Shown here: positions 1-13,339 of the stretch, in pieces
Layout: every line of letters starts with the position of its first letter
Position numbering within the stretch: position 1 is the stretch's first letter
Assembly (NCBI RefSeq): GCF_965638725.1
Contig: NC_134955.1
Span: 70,840,732-70,904,731 of the forward strand
DNA: 64,000 bases
DNA from: Aptenodytes patagonicus
Lineage: Eukaryota > Chordata > Aves > Sphenisciformes > Spheniscidae
Direction of reading: 5' to 3'
Translations under genes and position numbers: made by a program
Notes under the pieces: generated by a model
The model's database searches: none
The model's input: the letters and a program-made list of their open reading frames with translations, nothing else
What the model was told of the DNA's origin: nothing

Positions 1-1183
1 ACACCCAAATCCCCAGTTCGCAGCCGAACCCCAACGTCAGCGGGGTTTGGCAAAGCCAAGAGCACGATTCACCGGGGAGCAAAACCAGGCTCTCCCATAG
101 GGACCAGGCTGCAACACGTGGCCGCGGTGCCGCACGCCGGCGTGCACTGGCTGTCAGCGTGGGGTCTGCTTTCAGCCTGACAAATGTCTTTCGTCAACAG
201 GTTTTTGACTGTATCGAAACGCGGGAGAGCGGCAGGGTTTTACGCTGCAGAAAGTGGCGCTGGGCGTCCACCGTGCAGGAGTTAATTGGTTTTCTTTATG
301 CTAATTGAGAGGGGAAGTGAAGAATGCCCTTAGTTGGAGGGCAAATCAGCCGTGCAGAACCGGCTCGATTTACCAACCCATGCACAAAAATCCGGGCTCT
401 CACCCTTGCCATAGCAACAGGGAAACGCAGGATATACTGCTCATCCAGCCAAAAAAACACCCGGGATGCCCTCCCCGGGGACATTCATTACCCTTAACCG
501 GTGAACAGGCCCTCCCCGGACACCCCTACGGGGAAAATTAAGACTCAAAGCAATCTTTGCTGGGGTTTAAAAGGCTCCTGGGGAGGTCTGTTTGCGAGGG
601 ATGGTTGGCTTCACCTTGTGCTTAGGAGCCCTGAAGGGGTAATGGGGTCTGATGGGACCTGTCTTGGCTGGAGGCATCTCGTGTAAGACCCAACACTGAG
701 CTCTGGGCGGGATGCTTGGTCGAGAGGGGGAACCCGGTTTACCCCAGCTTCTCCCACCCCTCTTCACGCCGGAAAGCGGGGTGGGAGAACCGGGGTCCCC
801 CTCTGCACCACGAGCTGCGGGAACTGGGATGCCAAACGCTTGCTCCGGTTTGCAATCCGTCACACGCCACTGCATCCACCAAAGTGATTTCTTTTTACAG
901 TTCTTGCAGCCTCTGGTCGACCAGCTTTGGATCGAGCCCGTCGCTGGGCCAACGGCGAAGGTCAGGGTAGTATTTGGGATGGGGAGGGAGCACGGTGCAG
1001 CAAGAACCCCCTTTTTTTGGCCCTAAACACCAAAAATAGTGGAATAATAAATAATCATAAAAAATCCCTATTGAGAAGCAAACTTCTGCAAAAATCAGCT
1101 GGTTTGGGGAAGAAAAGCGCTTGCTGCCAGCCCCGGGAGTCCTCACCCACTGAGCCCATCTCTGGATGAGCCTTTGCAGAGTG

Positions 1184-1210
1184 CCCCCCCCCCCCCCCCC
1201 CCCCCCCCCC
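1184..1210. repeat. Poly-C tract, 27 nt
   Basis: An uninterrupted run of 27 C on the plus strand, the longest homopolymer in the window. Length may be affected by sequencing or assembly error. Confidence 0.95.
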
Positions 1211-2102
1211 GTTTTGCACGGATGGGGAGAGCCCCGTAAGCCCATCGGCTTCACGATGGGGAGTGAAATTTGGGAGCACAGAGGGACTTTGGAGAGACCC
1301 CGGGGTTCACCTCCGCAGCCGCTCCCAGGGGAATTTAGATGTTTTTCTCCTCTTCCACTTGCAAGCCCGAAACGTCCCTGCCGGGACGGCTGGTTACACA
1401 GGTCAAAAAAAGCCATGTGACTATGAAAATCATATTGAAAAGAGCTGAAACTTAATTAGGTCACATCTTTTAAAAGCAACTTGTGATCTGGTGATGCAAA
1501 TCACAGTCTGCCTTTGCACACGCACCCGGGCTGGTGAAACCCTCGGTACCGTCGGCCGATCCTTATGCCGAAATTGGGGTTTACTCCTGGGCTAATCGTC
1601 TTTCTGCCCCCCCCACCCCCCCCATCGCAGCCTGCCCTGGGTACAGGGAGCTTGCAGAGCCGCATCCCGCAGGCGCTGCTGGCACCGCTGACCTTGCTTG
1701 CTTTCGTTTTAGCTGCACGTTATGTGTAAGACATTCTCGAGAGATAAAAGGGGGGAAGATGTAGCGGGGGACGGGTGGCAGCGGGGGACGGGGCATCCCA
1801 AGTGCCTCTGCAGGCACTTGGCTGGCCCGGGGCTTGCTGGCACCCTGTTAAATCTAAGCTCCTTAAGCAATCTCAGCTGAGAAAGGAGAATAACTAATTT
1901 ACAGCATTGCACACTGGGGCTCTGTCTGGAAAATATGACAGCGGTTAATGAGGAAAGCACGCTGGTGTGATTTCCCTCCAAAGCTGAACAGCTGGGGAAA
2001 AAATCAGGAAAACTTGGTATCCCTCTGGTTTACTGTGAGGTGAAACCCTCCTGCGGTTGTGTTTCGGGGTGTCAGCCTGGCTGTGCCTAAAGCGAAACAG
2101 TG

Positions 2103-2126
2103 CCCCCCCCCCCCCCCCCCCCCCCC
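2103..2126. repeat. Poly-C tract, 24 nt
   Basis: An uninterrupted run of 24 C on the plus strand. It explains the poly-Pro and poly-Gly runs in overlapping open frames, which should not be read as proteins. Confidence 0.95.
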
Positions 2127-3447
2127 AGGGCTGCGGCATGGGCGATGCTCGTCGGCACCGGGGCCAAAGTCAATCACGGGGTCGGTGCCATCGGTGCCAC
2201 CAGAGCTTTCCCAAGGAGGCAAACAGGCACTGTCAGTCTCCCAAGTGTGGGACTTGGGTCAATATTGACCCTCTCGTTAATCTACACCCGCCGGCGTCGC
2301 GTGGGCGCCGTTGGCTGAGGAGCGGCGCGATTGCGGGCGCCGATGTTCGCTCTCTGGCTTTGCGGTGCTGAGATTTGACCCCCACAACGGCTGCGTGCCG
2401 GGGCTGGTCCGCACATCGCAGCACCCTTCTTTTGGGGGGAAACCCAATGTTTTTACACAACATGCTGTCCAGGAGACTGTACGCATGCCGGGTGTAAAAC
2501 CATGGGGAGAGCTTGCTGCTGCCCTCCCCGTGGGACCCCTTAGGGTTTCCTCACGATCCCCCATATCTCTTGCAGCCTCCTTGATCAAACAACTCTCCAC
2601 TTCCAACTTTGCAGCTTCTGGAAAAGGAAAAGGAAACCTTCTCCCAACCCCACCAGCAGCTTTTCCACCAGATACCTCTGATCCAGCCTTCTGCAACCCC
2701 CACTTCAGACGTGTCAGATATTTGCAGACGTACACATGCTTTTAGGTCTTGGTTTGGGAGGAGAAAGCAAGGCCGCAGCTATATTGCTTGGCAACAGATT
2801 TCCTTCCCAAAAAATAAAACCAAAAACCAAACCCTAAACCCGAGTGTTATATATAATTCAGTGGAAAGGCCTGCAGGCAACGCCCTGCAAACGCTGTCGG
2901 GGCAGCCTGAGCTGTGAGAGCTTTGTGGAGGGGATATTTTGGGAAGACGGGGGCTAGTTCCGGGAAGACAGGGCTGCTGAGATTGGGGGTTGCTCCCAAG
3001 GCTTCACACTCCTGTAAAGAAAGGGCAGAAGCGCCCAGATCCGGTCCCTGAGTCTCCCACAAACCGAGCGAGGATGGCGTGTCTGCCCAGGAGCCACATC
3101 AGAGCCTTTTTTTCCTTGCCATGACCCCCCCCCAGCAGCATAAAGGGGCTTTAGCTTAAGCAAAAAAAGGGGTTGCTGTGGCTTGGGCGCGAAGATTTTG
3201 CCCCGGAGTAAAAGACGGGGTCCAAACAGGCGTCACTGGCCTCAGGTTTGGGAAGTCCTTGCAGGACCAGGTCGGGCTCTGCAGTCCCGGCTCACAAACG
3301 TCCCCATCTCCTCCGGGGTTTAGGCAGTACCAGCTTCCCTGCAGACACCGGCAGTGGTTAAGCATCCCAAGGAGGGGATGCTTTTAGCTGGGGATCCATC
3401 GAACACCAATATAGATAAACCTTTGCAATTTTTATATATATTTGCGC

Positions 3448-3464
3448 ATATATATATATATATA
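3448..3464. repeat. AT microsatellite between 12-bp direct repeats
   Basis: An AT dinucleotide run. The same 12-mer, CCTTTGCAATTT, lies upstream at 3420-3431 and directly downstream at 3465-3476, so the stretch looks like a small duplication with the AT run grown between the copies. Confidence 0.8.
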
Positions 3465-3907
3465 CCTTTGCAATTTAAGCTAGCAGCAGTCATTGGGGGT
3501 TTCTTCACTTTCACTTACCAGCGTGCAAAGGCAGAAAGCAGCATTTGGGCGGCTTTCATGTTTGCATGTTGTTGTCAGCGGGACATTAGGTTGGGAGATG
3601 TGAATATAAAAACCAGACGGACACCCACGGGCAGGAGCGGGTGCAGAAAGGGTGTGTCGTTCCCCCCCCCCGCCGCGTCCCCGCTCAGCTGCCCTGCCGC
3701 TGGCTTTCCCAGCCGCTCTCCCCAGTTCCGTTTGTCGCCGCAGGGACTGGGTTGGGTCGGGGATGCACGGAGACCCTCCGACGTGCTTTTTGGCAAAAGC
3801 AATGCTGGTGCTGCTGTGCCAGGCTCCAGTGGCCGTCTCCAGCGGCGTGATGTTTCGCCGCCGGCAGTGCGGAGCAGGGGGCGGGTGAGATCACCCCCAG
3901 CACGCAG

Positions 3908-3927
3908 AATTAGATCTAGATCTAATT
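3908..3927. repeat. 20-bp perfect palindrome
   Basis: The sequence AATTAGATCTAGATCTAATT is its own reverse complement. It holds two abutting AGATCT hexamers, and a third AGATCT follows at 3929-3934. No function is implied. Confidence 0.9.
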
Positions 3928-5581
3928 TAGATCTACATTTAAAGGCATTTTGCATCCAGCGCTGTGCCTGACCACGGCTCCACGTGCGGACTGCAGCCAA
4001 GCTGAGCGCATTAGATGTTGGCTCTGCTACAGAAACATCATCCCGCTCTTTTTTCCGAGAGCTCCAAGCTGACAAAGCAGCTGGCGTGGAAAGATGCTCG
4101 GGGAGCTCGCGCCGCTGCACTGGATCACCCGGCCCTGGCAGCGGGGAAGAGCTGTTGGTCCTCCCGCTCCTCCGCCCCAGCTGGCATTTTCCAGCCACAT
4201 TTTGGTGGGAGGGAGCGGGCAGCACAGATCCCACCAAAGCTGATGATGGAGAGGTTTTGGACCCGCTGGGGGATGCCGAGCCCCCGACCTGGTGCTTCTC
4301 CTGGAATATGGACCAGGAGCCTGCAAACGAACGTGCCACGTGCAACGCCCCCCCTTCCAGCACAGGCAGGGTCTTTGCCAGGACAAGCAATGCCAGCACA
4401 GCTGTAGTCTGGATTTCCTTGTGTCTTTGGGAGGCAGCTTCACATCTAGCATTAATTGCTTTCTTAATTACTATCGTCACCCTCCGCACCCTCCCGTGGT
4501 GTCTCACAGGGAGCGCTGAATGACATGTTTGTTTGCGACGCTGGATCACCAGGGTGTTTTTTTTCAACCCCGTTTATTTATTAGCCAGCATTACCTTCCA
4601 AGCCAACCAGATTTAATATTTTTGTTCCAGTTGGCAAAGATTTTATTGACCGTGGAGAGGCAGAAATCGCTGCCGTGCACCCGCGACGCAGGCGGAGATG
4701 CTGAGGTCAAGACGGAGCAGCCCATCGCCTGCCGGATCGACATCCCAAACCCAAAGGGAACTGGGGAAGCAGCAACTTGGGCATCATCTTTTCCTCCGTG
4801 CTGCTTGCGAAAGCCTCGCTGTTGGCACTTAACTTACTCCAGACACACTGTATATGCACATACATTCCTTGGCCATGCGATCAGACCGGAAAAGATTGCA
4901 TTCAGCCTAAGAACCGCAGCGGGAAGGAGGCCGGGGAAAAGCTCTGCGAGAGCGCTGCAGCCTCCAGAAAAGCTGCAATCAACACTTCTTTGTTCTTAGG
5001 AGACGTGGTGCTAAAAGAGGAACCGCTGAGGGACGGGCGGTTGGAAGGGCCTAGATGGGTGTGTGGGGGGAGCTCTTTTATTTTGGCAAAATGCTCCTCC
5101 CTCTTGCAAATCTCTCTGCAGAAGGACTTTGTGCGCCAGGAGGGCCCGCCTTTGCATTGGCAGCCCCTCCCAGGATCCCGCTCCAAGAGCACTATCAAGA
5201 TGCCACCGAGCCAGCTTCTTCCACGAGCCTAGACTTTATTAGTCGCCTCTCCCGCCGCGGACCGTCGCGGCTGAGGTGCAAAGCACTGGCGCAGCTTCGG
5301 TGCCACCCAGCCCAAGGGTGACCGAGAGCACCTCACCCAGCCGGGACCCGCTCTCTCCCGGGGCAAGGTCAGCGGGGCAATGCCCGAACCATATCCCAGG
5401 TCTGAACCGTAGCCGGATCCAGGCACCATCCCCGCACTTGCACCCCACCGCGTATCGGGGCAGGGTGGGGTTTTCAAAGGGGGGCTGGGTTGCAGCCCAA
5501 AGAGCAGCCTCGCGGGGAGAGATTTGCTCTGGTCTCTCAAGCCTCGTGCTCCAGCTTCCACTCTCTTGTGCCGCCGAACGG

Positions 5582-5603
5582 CCCCCCCCCCCCCCCCCCC
5601 CCC
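5582..5603. repeat. Poly-C tract, 22 nt
   Basis: An uninterrupted run of 22 C on the plus strand. Confidence 0.95.
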
Positions 5604-8116
5604 AAGTCAGCATTGCACAAGCTCGGCCACCCCGTGCCCCCAACACAGCCCCGGACCCCGACCGCCATGGCTTTTGGCAACACCAGGGTGGCCGAGCAAC
5701 AGTGTCACCGCTCCAAGCATTAGGTGTTTTGGCACGAATGCGGTAAGCTCTGCGCTTTGCTCTGAGCATCGTCGGAGCAGGATCAGCTGCTCGGCGAAGG
5801 CGCCGGTGGGACCAGGAGCGGCGGCAGGAGCGGGGCTGAGCCCCCAGCCTCCCCCCCCCCACCGGCACAGGGTTTTCGTGCTAAAACAGCTTCACGTCGG
5901 AGCAGTGCTGCGCCGGCATCAGTCACTCGCCGGTGCCGCACCAGCATTTGCATAATTTCAATTATGTTTCCAAAACGGGGAACAGACTTTGACAACAACA
6001 ACTCTGCAGTACCTTGAAAAAATCAGAGAAGATGGAAAATCGTCGTCTTGGACCTGATGGTCCTGCAAAATGCCTTCCACTGGCATAAACTCAAAGGTGT
6101 CATTGCAGTATGGGAAAGGGCGCAGCAATCCAGATTTTTGCCATTGAAACCAATGGAAATAAACGCGTTTGAGGAAGAAAGAGCCTCCCCCCAGGCACTG
6201 CTCTGCCTCTCTGCCCGGTACCCGTCACCCTCCCGTCCCCGCCACCCTCCACGCAGCCTCCATCCCCTGCCTCCCCCCCCAGGAGCACCCAGCCATGACA
6301 GCTTCTGCCTTTCCCCAGTTTCTCCTACATCTGGAGGCAAAAGAAAGCCAGGGCTGGTGGAGCTGGCTGTGCCCCCTCCCCCCCACCCCCCCGTATCTGC
6401 CATCAGTGTGTTGAGACATCGCTGCCTACAAGGAGGGCGCAACAGGATATTTATTCTTCATTAGTCACCTTTCCCTCCCTATCTGTCATCTGCAAGTGCC
6501 CCAGCTTGAACTGCAGGTTTGTAAGGAGGCTGGTTCGTACCCACGCAGCTGCGGCGCGGCTGTCCCGGGGCCTTCCTTGGTGCCGCAATGCACATTTTCA
6601 GCAACCTGGGGACGCTGGGGAGTTGGCAGATGTTAAACACGTCCACAGATCCGATGCCTTAAATAGCACCTTCTTTTTTAAAGGTGGTCACTGGGAGGTG
6701 GGTTAGAGCTCAGGAGTAAGCCTGATTGATTGATTGCCATAAGCCTCCTCTCCAGACTACAGGAACCAGCAGCAAAATATTCCAGGTCTCGGCGTTAAGC
6801 AGCCTGCGGTTCATTAGCAATCCAAGAGAGGAGGAAGCTGCGAGCTTCGGAGGAGAGACGTCAATTCATAAACCCCTCAAGTGTTGGGCAGCTCCAGTTT
6901 TTCCGAAGGCCCAAAAGCAGCACGGCCGCCGAATAATGCATCAGGCTGCCGAGAAGTTGGCAAACACCGGGCGGAACGAGTTAATCCACAGATCCCGCTC
7001 GGGTGCCAGCACTCCTTCAGCATCAACGTGATTAACCAGTTTCACTACTTGGAGCGTTTCCGGGAGGACCGGGAGCCACAGGAGCGTGTGAAAGAGGGGA
7101 AGGAGAAGCTGTGGAGCTGCTTCTCCCACCATGGCACAGCCACGGCACAGCAGGGCTGGAGGGACACGGCACGGTGAAGAGGCAACCATGAGCAAAAGCA
7201 AGCATAGCATTGGAGCAAGGGGTTTTTCAGGCTGTGACCTGGAGGCCCTGGTTGAAGGAAACCCACGTGCAACTTCAAACAAGGTGAAAAGCTGTAGCTC
7301 GTCCTCATGGGGAGATGCACCCCCCTTTGTAAATCATTAATAAGGTCCACGATGGAAACAAAAGCTGGGAAGCTTTGGTACTGTGTTTAAGAGTGTAACT
7401 TCATATCGAGGGGAAAATGCAGAAGATCATTTCTTTATTAGGTATCAGCCAAACAGGTAAGGCAGGAGCTGAGATCCTGAGATTGCAGCTGCAAGGCTGC
7501 AGACAGCATTACTTAAGGGAGAACATATCACTGCTGTGGTCTGAAACATTCCCATCCCTCCCTAAAGAGGGCCAGAAAGCTGCAGCACAGTGGCCAGAAG
7601 CAGGCCACTGAGGCGAAAAGGTGCCGTTGCAGCTGCAGGAGACTGGCAGGAGCAGCCCAGGAGCATCGCCAGCGCCCGGGCAGCAGCCTCCCAGCCCAGC
7701 CGACGGTGACCCTGGCTCACACACGCCACATACTCAAGATGCTTGGAGGCAAGGGCTAGAGGACTTTGAATTCATTAACTAGTCCAAGGTTGTAAGATGA
7801 GCCAGAGCGAGATCCAGGGACAGCTCGTTGGCAGCGATTCAACACCTTCCACAATGCAGCGCCGGACGCCAGCGACTTTCGCATCGGCCCTTGCTGAGCT
7901 TGGCTCATCTTCCAGCTAGCAGGTGCTGGGGAAGTTTGTCCCGAACCTTTGTATCAGGCAGCAAGAAGAAACCAAGTACACCAGCAGCGTCTGTCCTGCC
8001 GCTGCCCCTCACCTCCCGCTTGAAATGCTTTTATTTTCAGTCCTGACGTGAAAACCAGTCCAGTGCGGGTCAACAACCCTTTGGATTGAAAACACGAGTA
8101 TCTACATGATATATAG

Positions 8117-8164
8117 GATGTAATTTGAACATTTAAACACGATGCAATTTGAACACTTAAACGG
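8117..8164. repeat. 24-bp tandem duplication, two copies
   Basis: Two adjacent 24-bp units (8117-8140 and 8141-8164) share the core ATTTGAACA and differ at a few positions, so this is a small, slightly diverged tandem duplication. Confidence 0.85.
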
Positions 8165-9103
8165 ACAGACTTGCTCTGGAGGGAAAGGTAGAGCCAAATC
8201 ACTGCTTTGCTTGCAAAAGCTTCCTGCTCTGCGGTGAGAGACGGACACCGGGTTTGGTTACAGTTAGGGCAGCAGATTGAAAGCCACAAGTACGTGATAG
8301 GAAAAGCTTCCCAAAGAGCTGGGTCAGTTCCAGACTAATCCAGCCCCTGTGGGGAAAGGGCGTTCTGGCAGATGTTAAGCTAATGGGCTAAGTGCATGAG
8401 CGCACCTCGGTCCGCTGATGGGCAGCAGCTGAAAGTTAACAGCCACGGGGTTAGTGCCTGCTCCACAACAGCCCCCTGTTTTCAAAAGGAAAATGTAGAA
8501 AGCTCCTCAGGGCAAAACCAGCAAATATTAACAGCACGAGGACTACGCAATCCAACATTCCACGCGCGCAGTCTCCTTCTGAGAAAGTATGCCAAGCAAG
8601 CGTTACTTCCAAGTCAGAAGCTGTCAGCACCAGGCGCCGGGACCGGTGTCAGTTCCACCTTGCAGCCTTACCCCAGCGCTGCAAACCCGTATAACTCCCG
8701 CCCTTCAGGTAACGAGTTTGTTCTTTGAATACCAGCTTCAGATGAACGCCAGAGGTATTTCGGGGCTGGTGTCGGCCCTGGACGCTTTCCTCCATTCCTC
8801 TCCGTCCCCAGCAGCGACGATCCAGGCAGGTGCTGGAGGCTGGCTGCCTGCCCCTTTCCCCACGATGTACCTTCCTCTGATGGACCCTCGCGGGCTTGGG
8901 GACGAGCACCACTGCTGCTCAGGCACGCGAAGAGCGGTATAGTCTTCTCAAATAGTCCTAGTTAAGCCTGGGAAAATGCTTCCCTCGCTACCGAGGTCTG
9001 CCAGCCAGCCCACCCCGTCTGTCCTACTCTCCCGTAACTGCAGAGGCTGAGGCCCAGTGTAGGACAGCCGAGTGCAGCGTAAGCTGTCTTGAGGTCTTTC
9101 ACT

Positions 9104-9118
9104 CCCCCCCCCCCCCCC
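9104..9118. repeat. Poly-C tract, 15 nt
   Basis: An uninterrupted run of 15 C on the plus strand. Confidence 0.95.
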
Positions 9119-9524
9119 AAAACGTGAATCAAGAGTGCCACAGCCAAACAACCGTTGGTGTGCAACGCAGCGTTTTGCTGCAGTTTTCCACAAGTTTTCA
9201 TCTCCCGCAATGACGAGAGAGAAAACCTCCCCTCCCCTCCTGCTCCATCAGAAAGAAACTTCGGGATGAAGCCGGCGCCTGGCCCAGGCAGCGTTACCCC
9301 CATTATATTTCAAACAAGGAATCCATTCTAGGCACAGACACAGAAACAAGTTCAGGAGTTCAGCTTGTTACCCACACCTCGGCTTCCTTCTCTTCTCTTT
9401 TAACCACTGAGTGAGTGTTCACCGAGCCTGAAGGGCAGTCGGGGCCCAAGGGGTACCTATACTGAGCCAGGAGTTGCTGGTGGTTGCACTCATCTGAACA
9501 CTCCTACGGAAAAAAAAAAAAGTG

Positions 9525-9558
9525 TTTCAAGCGTTATCAATTTTCAAGCGTTATCAAT
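9525..9558. repeat. 17-bp perfect tandem duplication
   Basis: The 17-mer TTTCAAGCGTTATCAAT occurs twice in a row without a mismatch, just after a poly-A run. A recent slippage or repair event is likely. Confidence 0.9.
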
Positions 9559-11832
9559 TTCCCTCTCTCACAAAACAGACACCCATTAAATCCTGCCTCA
9601 GTATTTTTTTCTAACTAATGCTGTCCTAGAAGATGCGACTAAAGAAACCAGTAACAGAGGAGCGAAGTGCATCCTCCGGAAGGCAAAACATTTCTCTTGA
9701 GGCGAAGCAAGGGCCTGAGCCTGTTTAACCGCTGTGAGACTCTGAGGCTGGAGAACTCAGCAGATGACTCACATCTTTACTTCCCCCCCCCCTCCCCTCT
9801 CTTTTTTAAGGAGGCCAGAGATACCTGTTCTTAAGCAAGACAAGAGCGACTTCCTGGACAAAACACCGCATACCCAGTTTACCAGTTATAAAAAGCCGCC
9901 TTTCACACAAGCTCCCGGCGCTTGACGGGGATGCACCCCTCGCTGCCGAGCACCACGGGGCTCTGACTCACCCGCTTCACCCCTTCAGAACTGACGGCAG
10001 GGCTAAAATTACACTGCTCTTCGTGGTGCTCCAAATTTTGAAAGCGAGATGGATTGCGGCGCTCAAGTCATCCACCTCGGCCTGAAGTCCTGAGAGCGTC
10101 TGCTTAGACAGAATTCTGAAACTTACAGACTTGAGCAGCGCCGGTGCCGGAGTCAGAAGAGGAACAGAGTTAGTAAGTGGAGCTGCCACTGACTCACCAA
10201 CAGCCCTTGAAAGCTGACGCTTCCCCCCCCACACCCCGAAAATGCCAGAGCCAAGGTGATTTCAGATTCCACATACTGAGCCCTTCAGGCTGGGCAGATA
10301 CTAGAAACAAATCCAAGATAAAAAGCACAACCGTGCGTTAGCGGGAGGTCTGAGTCACGGTGCCCACGCCAAGGCTGCTGCCACGCTCCAGAGCAAGTTC
10401 TCCGCTGCTGGCGGTCGCTTCTCCCGTTCTCAGTCCCCAGCGACAAGTCCCAGCTCAGGTCCATCGGCAAAGCCACCGGCTAACACAGATGTTGCGGCCA
10501 GTTTTGACGATGCAACTAATTTTTTAAACCGAGAGACATTCCTTTGGGAGGACTATCGTATCAGCCGGGTTAATTTCCAATTAGGGATGGCAGGCGCATT
10601 TTTTCCAAACCCTGTCCGTGAGGACTGCGGCCCTGTGACTGGGGGAAAAAAAGCCCTGCTGAAGCGTGAGTCACGGCACGGTTCGGGAGGGGTGCTCTCG
10701 GGAGTCACGCTAACTGCTGCTGTAACAAAGGTCCGATTTAAAACGATAAGTGCTGACATTTTGAAGAATGACTAACTACTACAATGAAAGAGACGTGAGT
10801 TTACTCTTCTGGAGCCTTGTCTCCAATCTCCAAGTAGTTTAATTAAGTCAGAGTAAGTTCATTTACACAGCCACGCCCTTAACTGACATTCAGGTAGACA
10901 GAGCCTAGCCTAAACACCCTGGAATAAAAAGGCTTTGCGGAGTATCGCAGCTGCGGTGGGCACACCGCCCCTGCACCCAGGTACTCCCACCTGGCTGAAT
11001 AACATCTCCTGGCGATTCCCGAAAGCTTTGCAACAAGACAACAGTTCCGAGCGGCTGATGCCCGGCCTGACACCCGCAGCTGTGGGTGCCGGGAGCTACC
11101 TCAAAACCTCCGCCATCCCCTCTGTCAGCAAAGCCCCTGCCCGAGCGCGAGCAGCCCGACGGCCCGGTTCAGGCTGGGACCCGTGGGTGGTTCCTGTGAC
11201 ATCGCTGCCTCTCCTCGGGCCCGCAGGACGGCAGCTGTTGCAGTAACCGTAGCCCGCTGCATGCACCCCAGCCTGCTGCGCGGGTGCCGGCCCCCCCACG
11301 CATTCCCTGCTGCACCTGCCCAAGTCCTTTTATCAGCTCGCTCGTGCCCTATTGAGGCACCAAAGACGTCCCAGCTTCACATCTGTCACTCCACAAGCAC
11401 CCCTATTCACTCATCGACCCTTTTGTCCATCGCTGCATTTTCTACACTGGCCCAGTATCTTCCCTTTCCGACCAAGAAATTTCTTCCGTGAAACACGGCA
11501 CCGTCCTGCCCAGCGACAGTCCCTCCGTGCCCTCTCACGGAGCTGGTCACCTTCCCAAGTTATGTGGGGCTGGCACCATGGCAGTATAAATTTGACCCTA
11601 AAGTTTGCTAAAGATTGGTAACTGCAAGTGGGAGTATTAAAGAAGTATCAGCCTTTCCACTTATAATCTAAGTCTCAAAGGAATTACAGACGGGCTTTCA
11701 AAACTGTGAGATACGGAACAGAGACCTCTTTATGTCGGCAGAACGCTCTACTCCAGCACCATATTGCCCCTTTCTGTTTCTCTCATAATTAAATATAAGT
11801 AACATACCAGGAGAGCTCCGCTGTATAATTGC

Positions 11833-11838
11833 TTTATT
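11833..11838 (-). terminator. ARF6: Candidate distal poly(A) signal of ARF6
   Basis: A canonical AATAAA on the minus strand (TTTATT on the plus strand), about 2.9 kb past the stop codon. Two further AATAAA hexamers upstream in the transcript (12175-12180 and 12510-12515) are alternatives. Confidence 0.45.
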
Positions 11839-12217
11839 TTCTGCTTATTAGTTCTTTACCAACACTACAGCCATATTGAGAACACAAAATTCCTGTTTAC
11901 TTTAGTCAGGGAGATCACAGTCTACAAACTCATTCACTTATCAGACACGATTAACGCCATTCAAAACTTACTCCATAAATTCACATGAACACAAATTGAT
12001 GCACTTAAACTCCAGATTAGTTTTTAAATCATAGGATTTCTTACAGATTGCCACTTTATCCTACAGGCTGTGTTTACTGCCCGATAGCCACTAGTTCGTG
12101 GTGAGGTTCAGCTACAACCTATAAAGGACATCTTGAAAGTGAAACCTTTATATTTTGTTCAGTAGCAATGGCCATTTATTTTTGACATCTCTGCCACATG
12201 TTTCAGTAACTTTTTCT

Positions 12218-12231
12218 CCCCCCCCCCCCCC
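12218..12231. repeat. Poly-C tract, 14 nt
   Basis: An uninterrupted run of 14 C on the plus strand, inside the presumed ARF6 3' UTR, where the transcript would carry poly-G. Confidence 0.95.
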
Positions 12232-13319
12232 AAACATTAAAAAAAAATTCAGAAGCATAATCAGTTTCCTTTCACCTACAAAAACAGAATAACAAAGTTA
12301 CTAAGGAAATACAAAATTGTGAATTCAACTTAATGCAAAGTCTAGCAAAGAAGTCTGCCCCAGCACTTGAAAACACAGTAAATCAACTTAGACGAAAAAT
12401 GAAGTTATTTAAGTCTTCATGTTGACTGAGAATAGATTTAAGAAAGTTCAAGAACCATTAATAGAGCTTCAAGTTTTCCAGTTTAGGCATTTACTTTGTG
12501 CTTGGCTATTTTATTTATGCTCCAGAAGAAAACAGTAACCATATTCTTGGATTTTTAGTCTTTATACCACCACGCTATTTGTTAAATTACATCAACAGAA
12601 AAAAAAAAAAAAAAAGCTAGAAAATAGAGCAATGATATTCCAATGGCAAAAAGCCTTGAGGGGAAAAAAAAATCTCACCTCCTCTTCTTTAGAGCCGAGA
12701 TTTAAGAGTTATTCCACATTAAGCTTTTGCAGACTCTCTTTAACTTAGGAAGGCTTATAGTCAATCCATGCTCTATCTTCTAGCATCAAGAACCCATTCA
12801 GTCCCATTTGCAACCCACATCAAGATAAGACTTTTGGAACCGTGGTCTAAAGGAACTTTTAAGTGGTCCAAAGCATTCAATTTCAGAAGTGAATTCAGTA
12901 TTTTTATCTTCCCGTACATCTTTGGTAAGAGCTCCATACACAATGTACTTTGCATGTAGAGTCAACACTGCAGAAATGTAGTGTAATGCCCCCAATTTCA
13001 TGTAAAACTCATATCCTTGGAAAAAAAAAGAAAAAAAAGCCATTTTCTTCTGGTTTTGTAGCATACATTCCTAGAATTCCCCAATCGAGTTTAACTCCTT
13101 GAGGAAATCTGAAGTTAATCCTTAAGGCTGAATAAGAACCAGCTGCTTTAACGTTTTTTGCACCCAGCATTAATACTTGATTGAGGTTTTATACTAATAC
13201 TTGTTCTGGGTGGGTTGTGGGGTTTTTTTTTTGCCAGCCACATCTGCAAACTGTGATTGGCAAACGAGCTGCTTGCCCTTTAAGAACTAATTATGGAAGT
13301 TTACATTCATAGTCATATA

Positions 13320-13339
13320 CTCTCTCTCTCTCTCTCTCC
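13320..13339. repeat. CT microsatellite
   Basis: About nine CT/TC dinucleotide units within the presumed ARF6 3' UTR; the minus-strand transcript would carry GA repeats. Confidence 0.9.

Larger units (their letters stand above)
1..11810. other. Gene-free stretch beyond the ARF6 3' end
   Basis: No exon, RNA gene or identifiable retrotransposon was recognised here. The region has moderate to high GC and is dotted with poly-C runs, one TA microsatellite, a perfect palindrome and two short tandem duplications, listed separately. Open reading frames are frequent because GC-rich DNA is poor in stop codons. The longest is 330 codons on the minus strand at 3575-4567; it shows no domain I know and overlaps open frames on the other strand. 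In human the next gene beyond ARF6 on this side is VCPKMT, far away, so a gene-poor spacer is expected. Distal enhancers or a lncRNA cannot be excluded by eye. Confidence 0.6.

Noticed and set aside
2057-2371. Poly-proline or poly-glycine proteins at poly-C runs
   Set aside because: They arise only from homopolymer DNA and have no conserved sequence around them.
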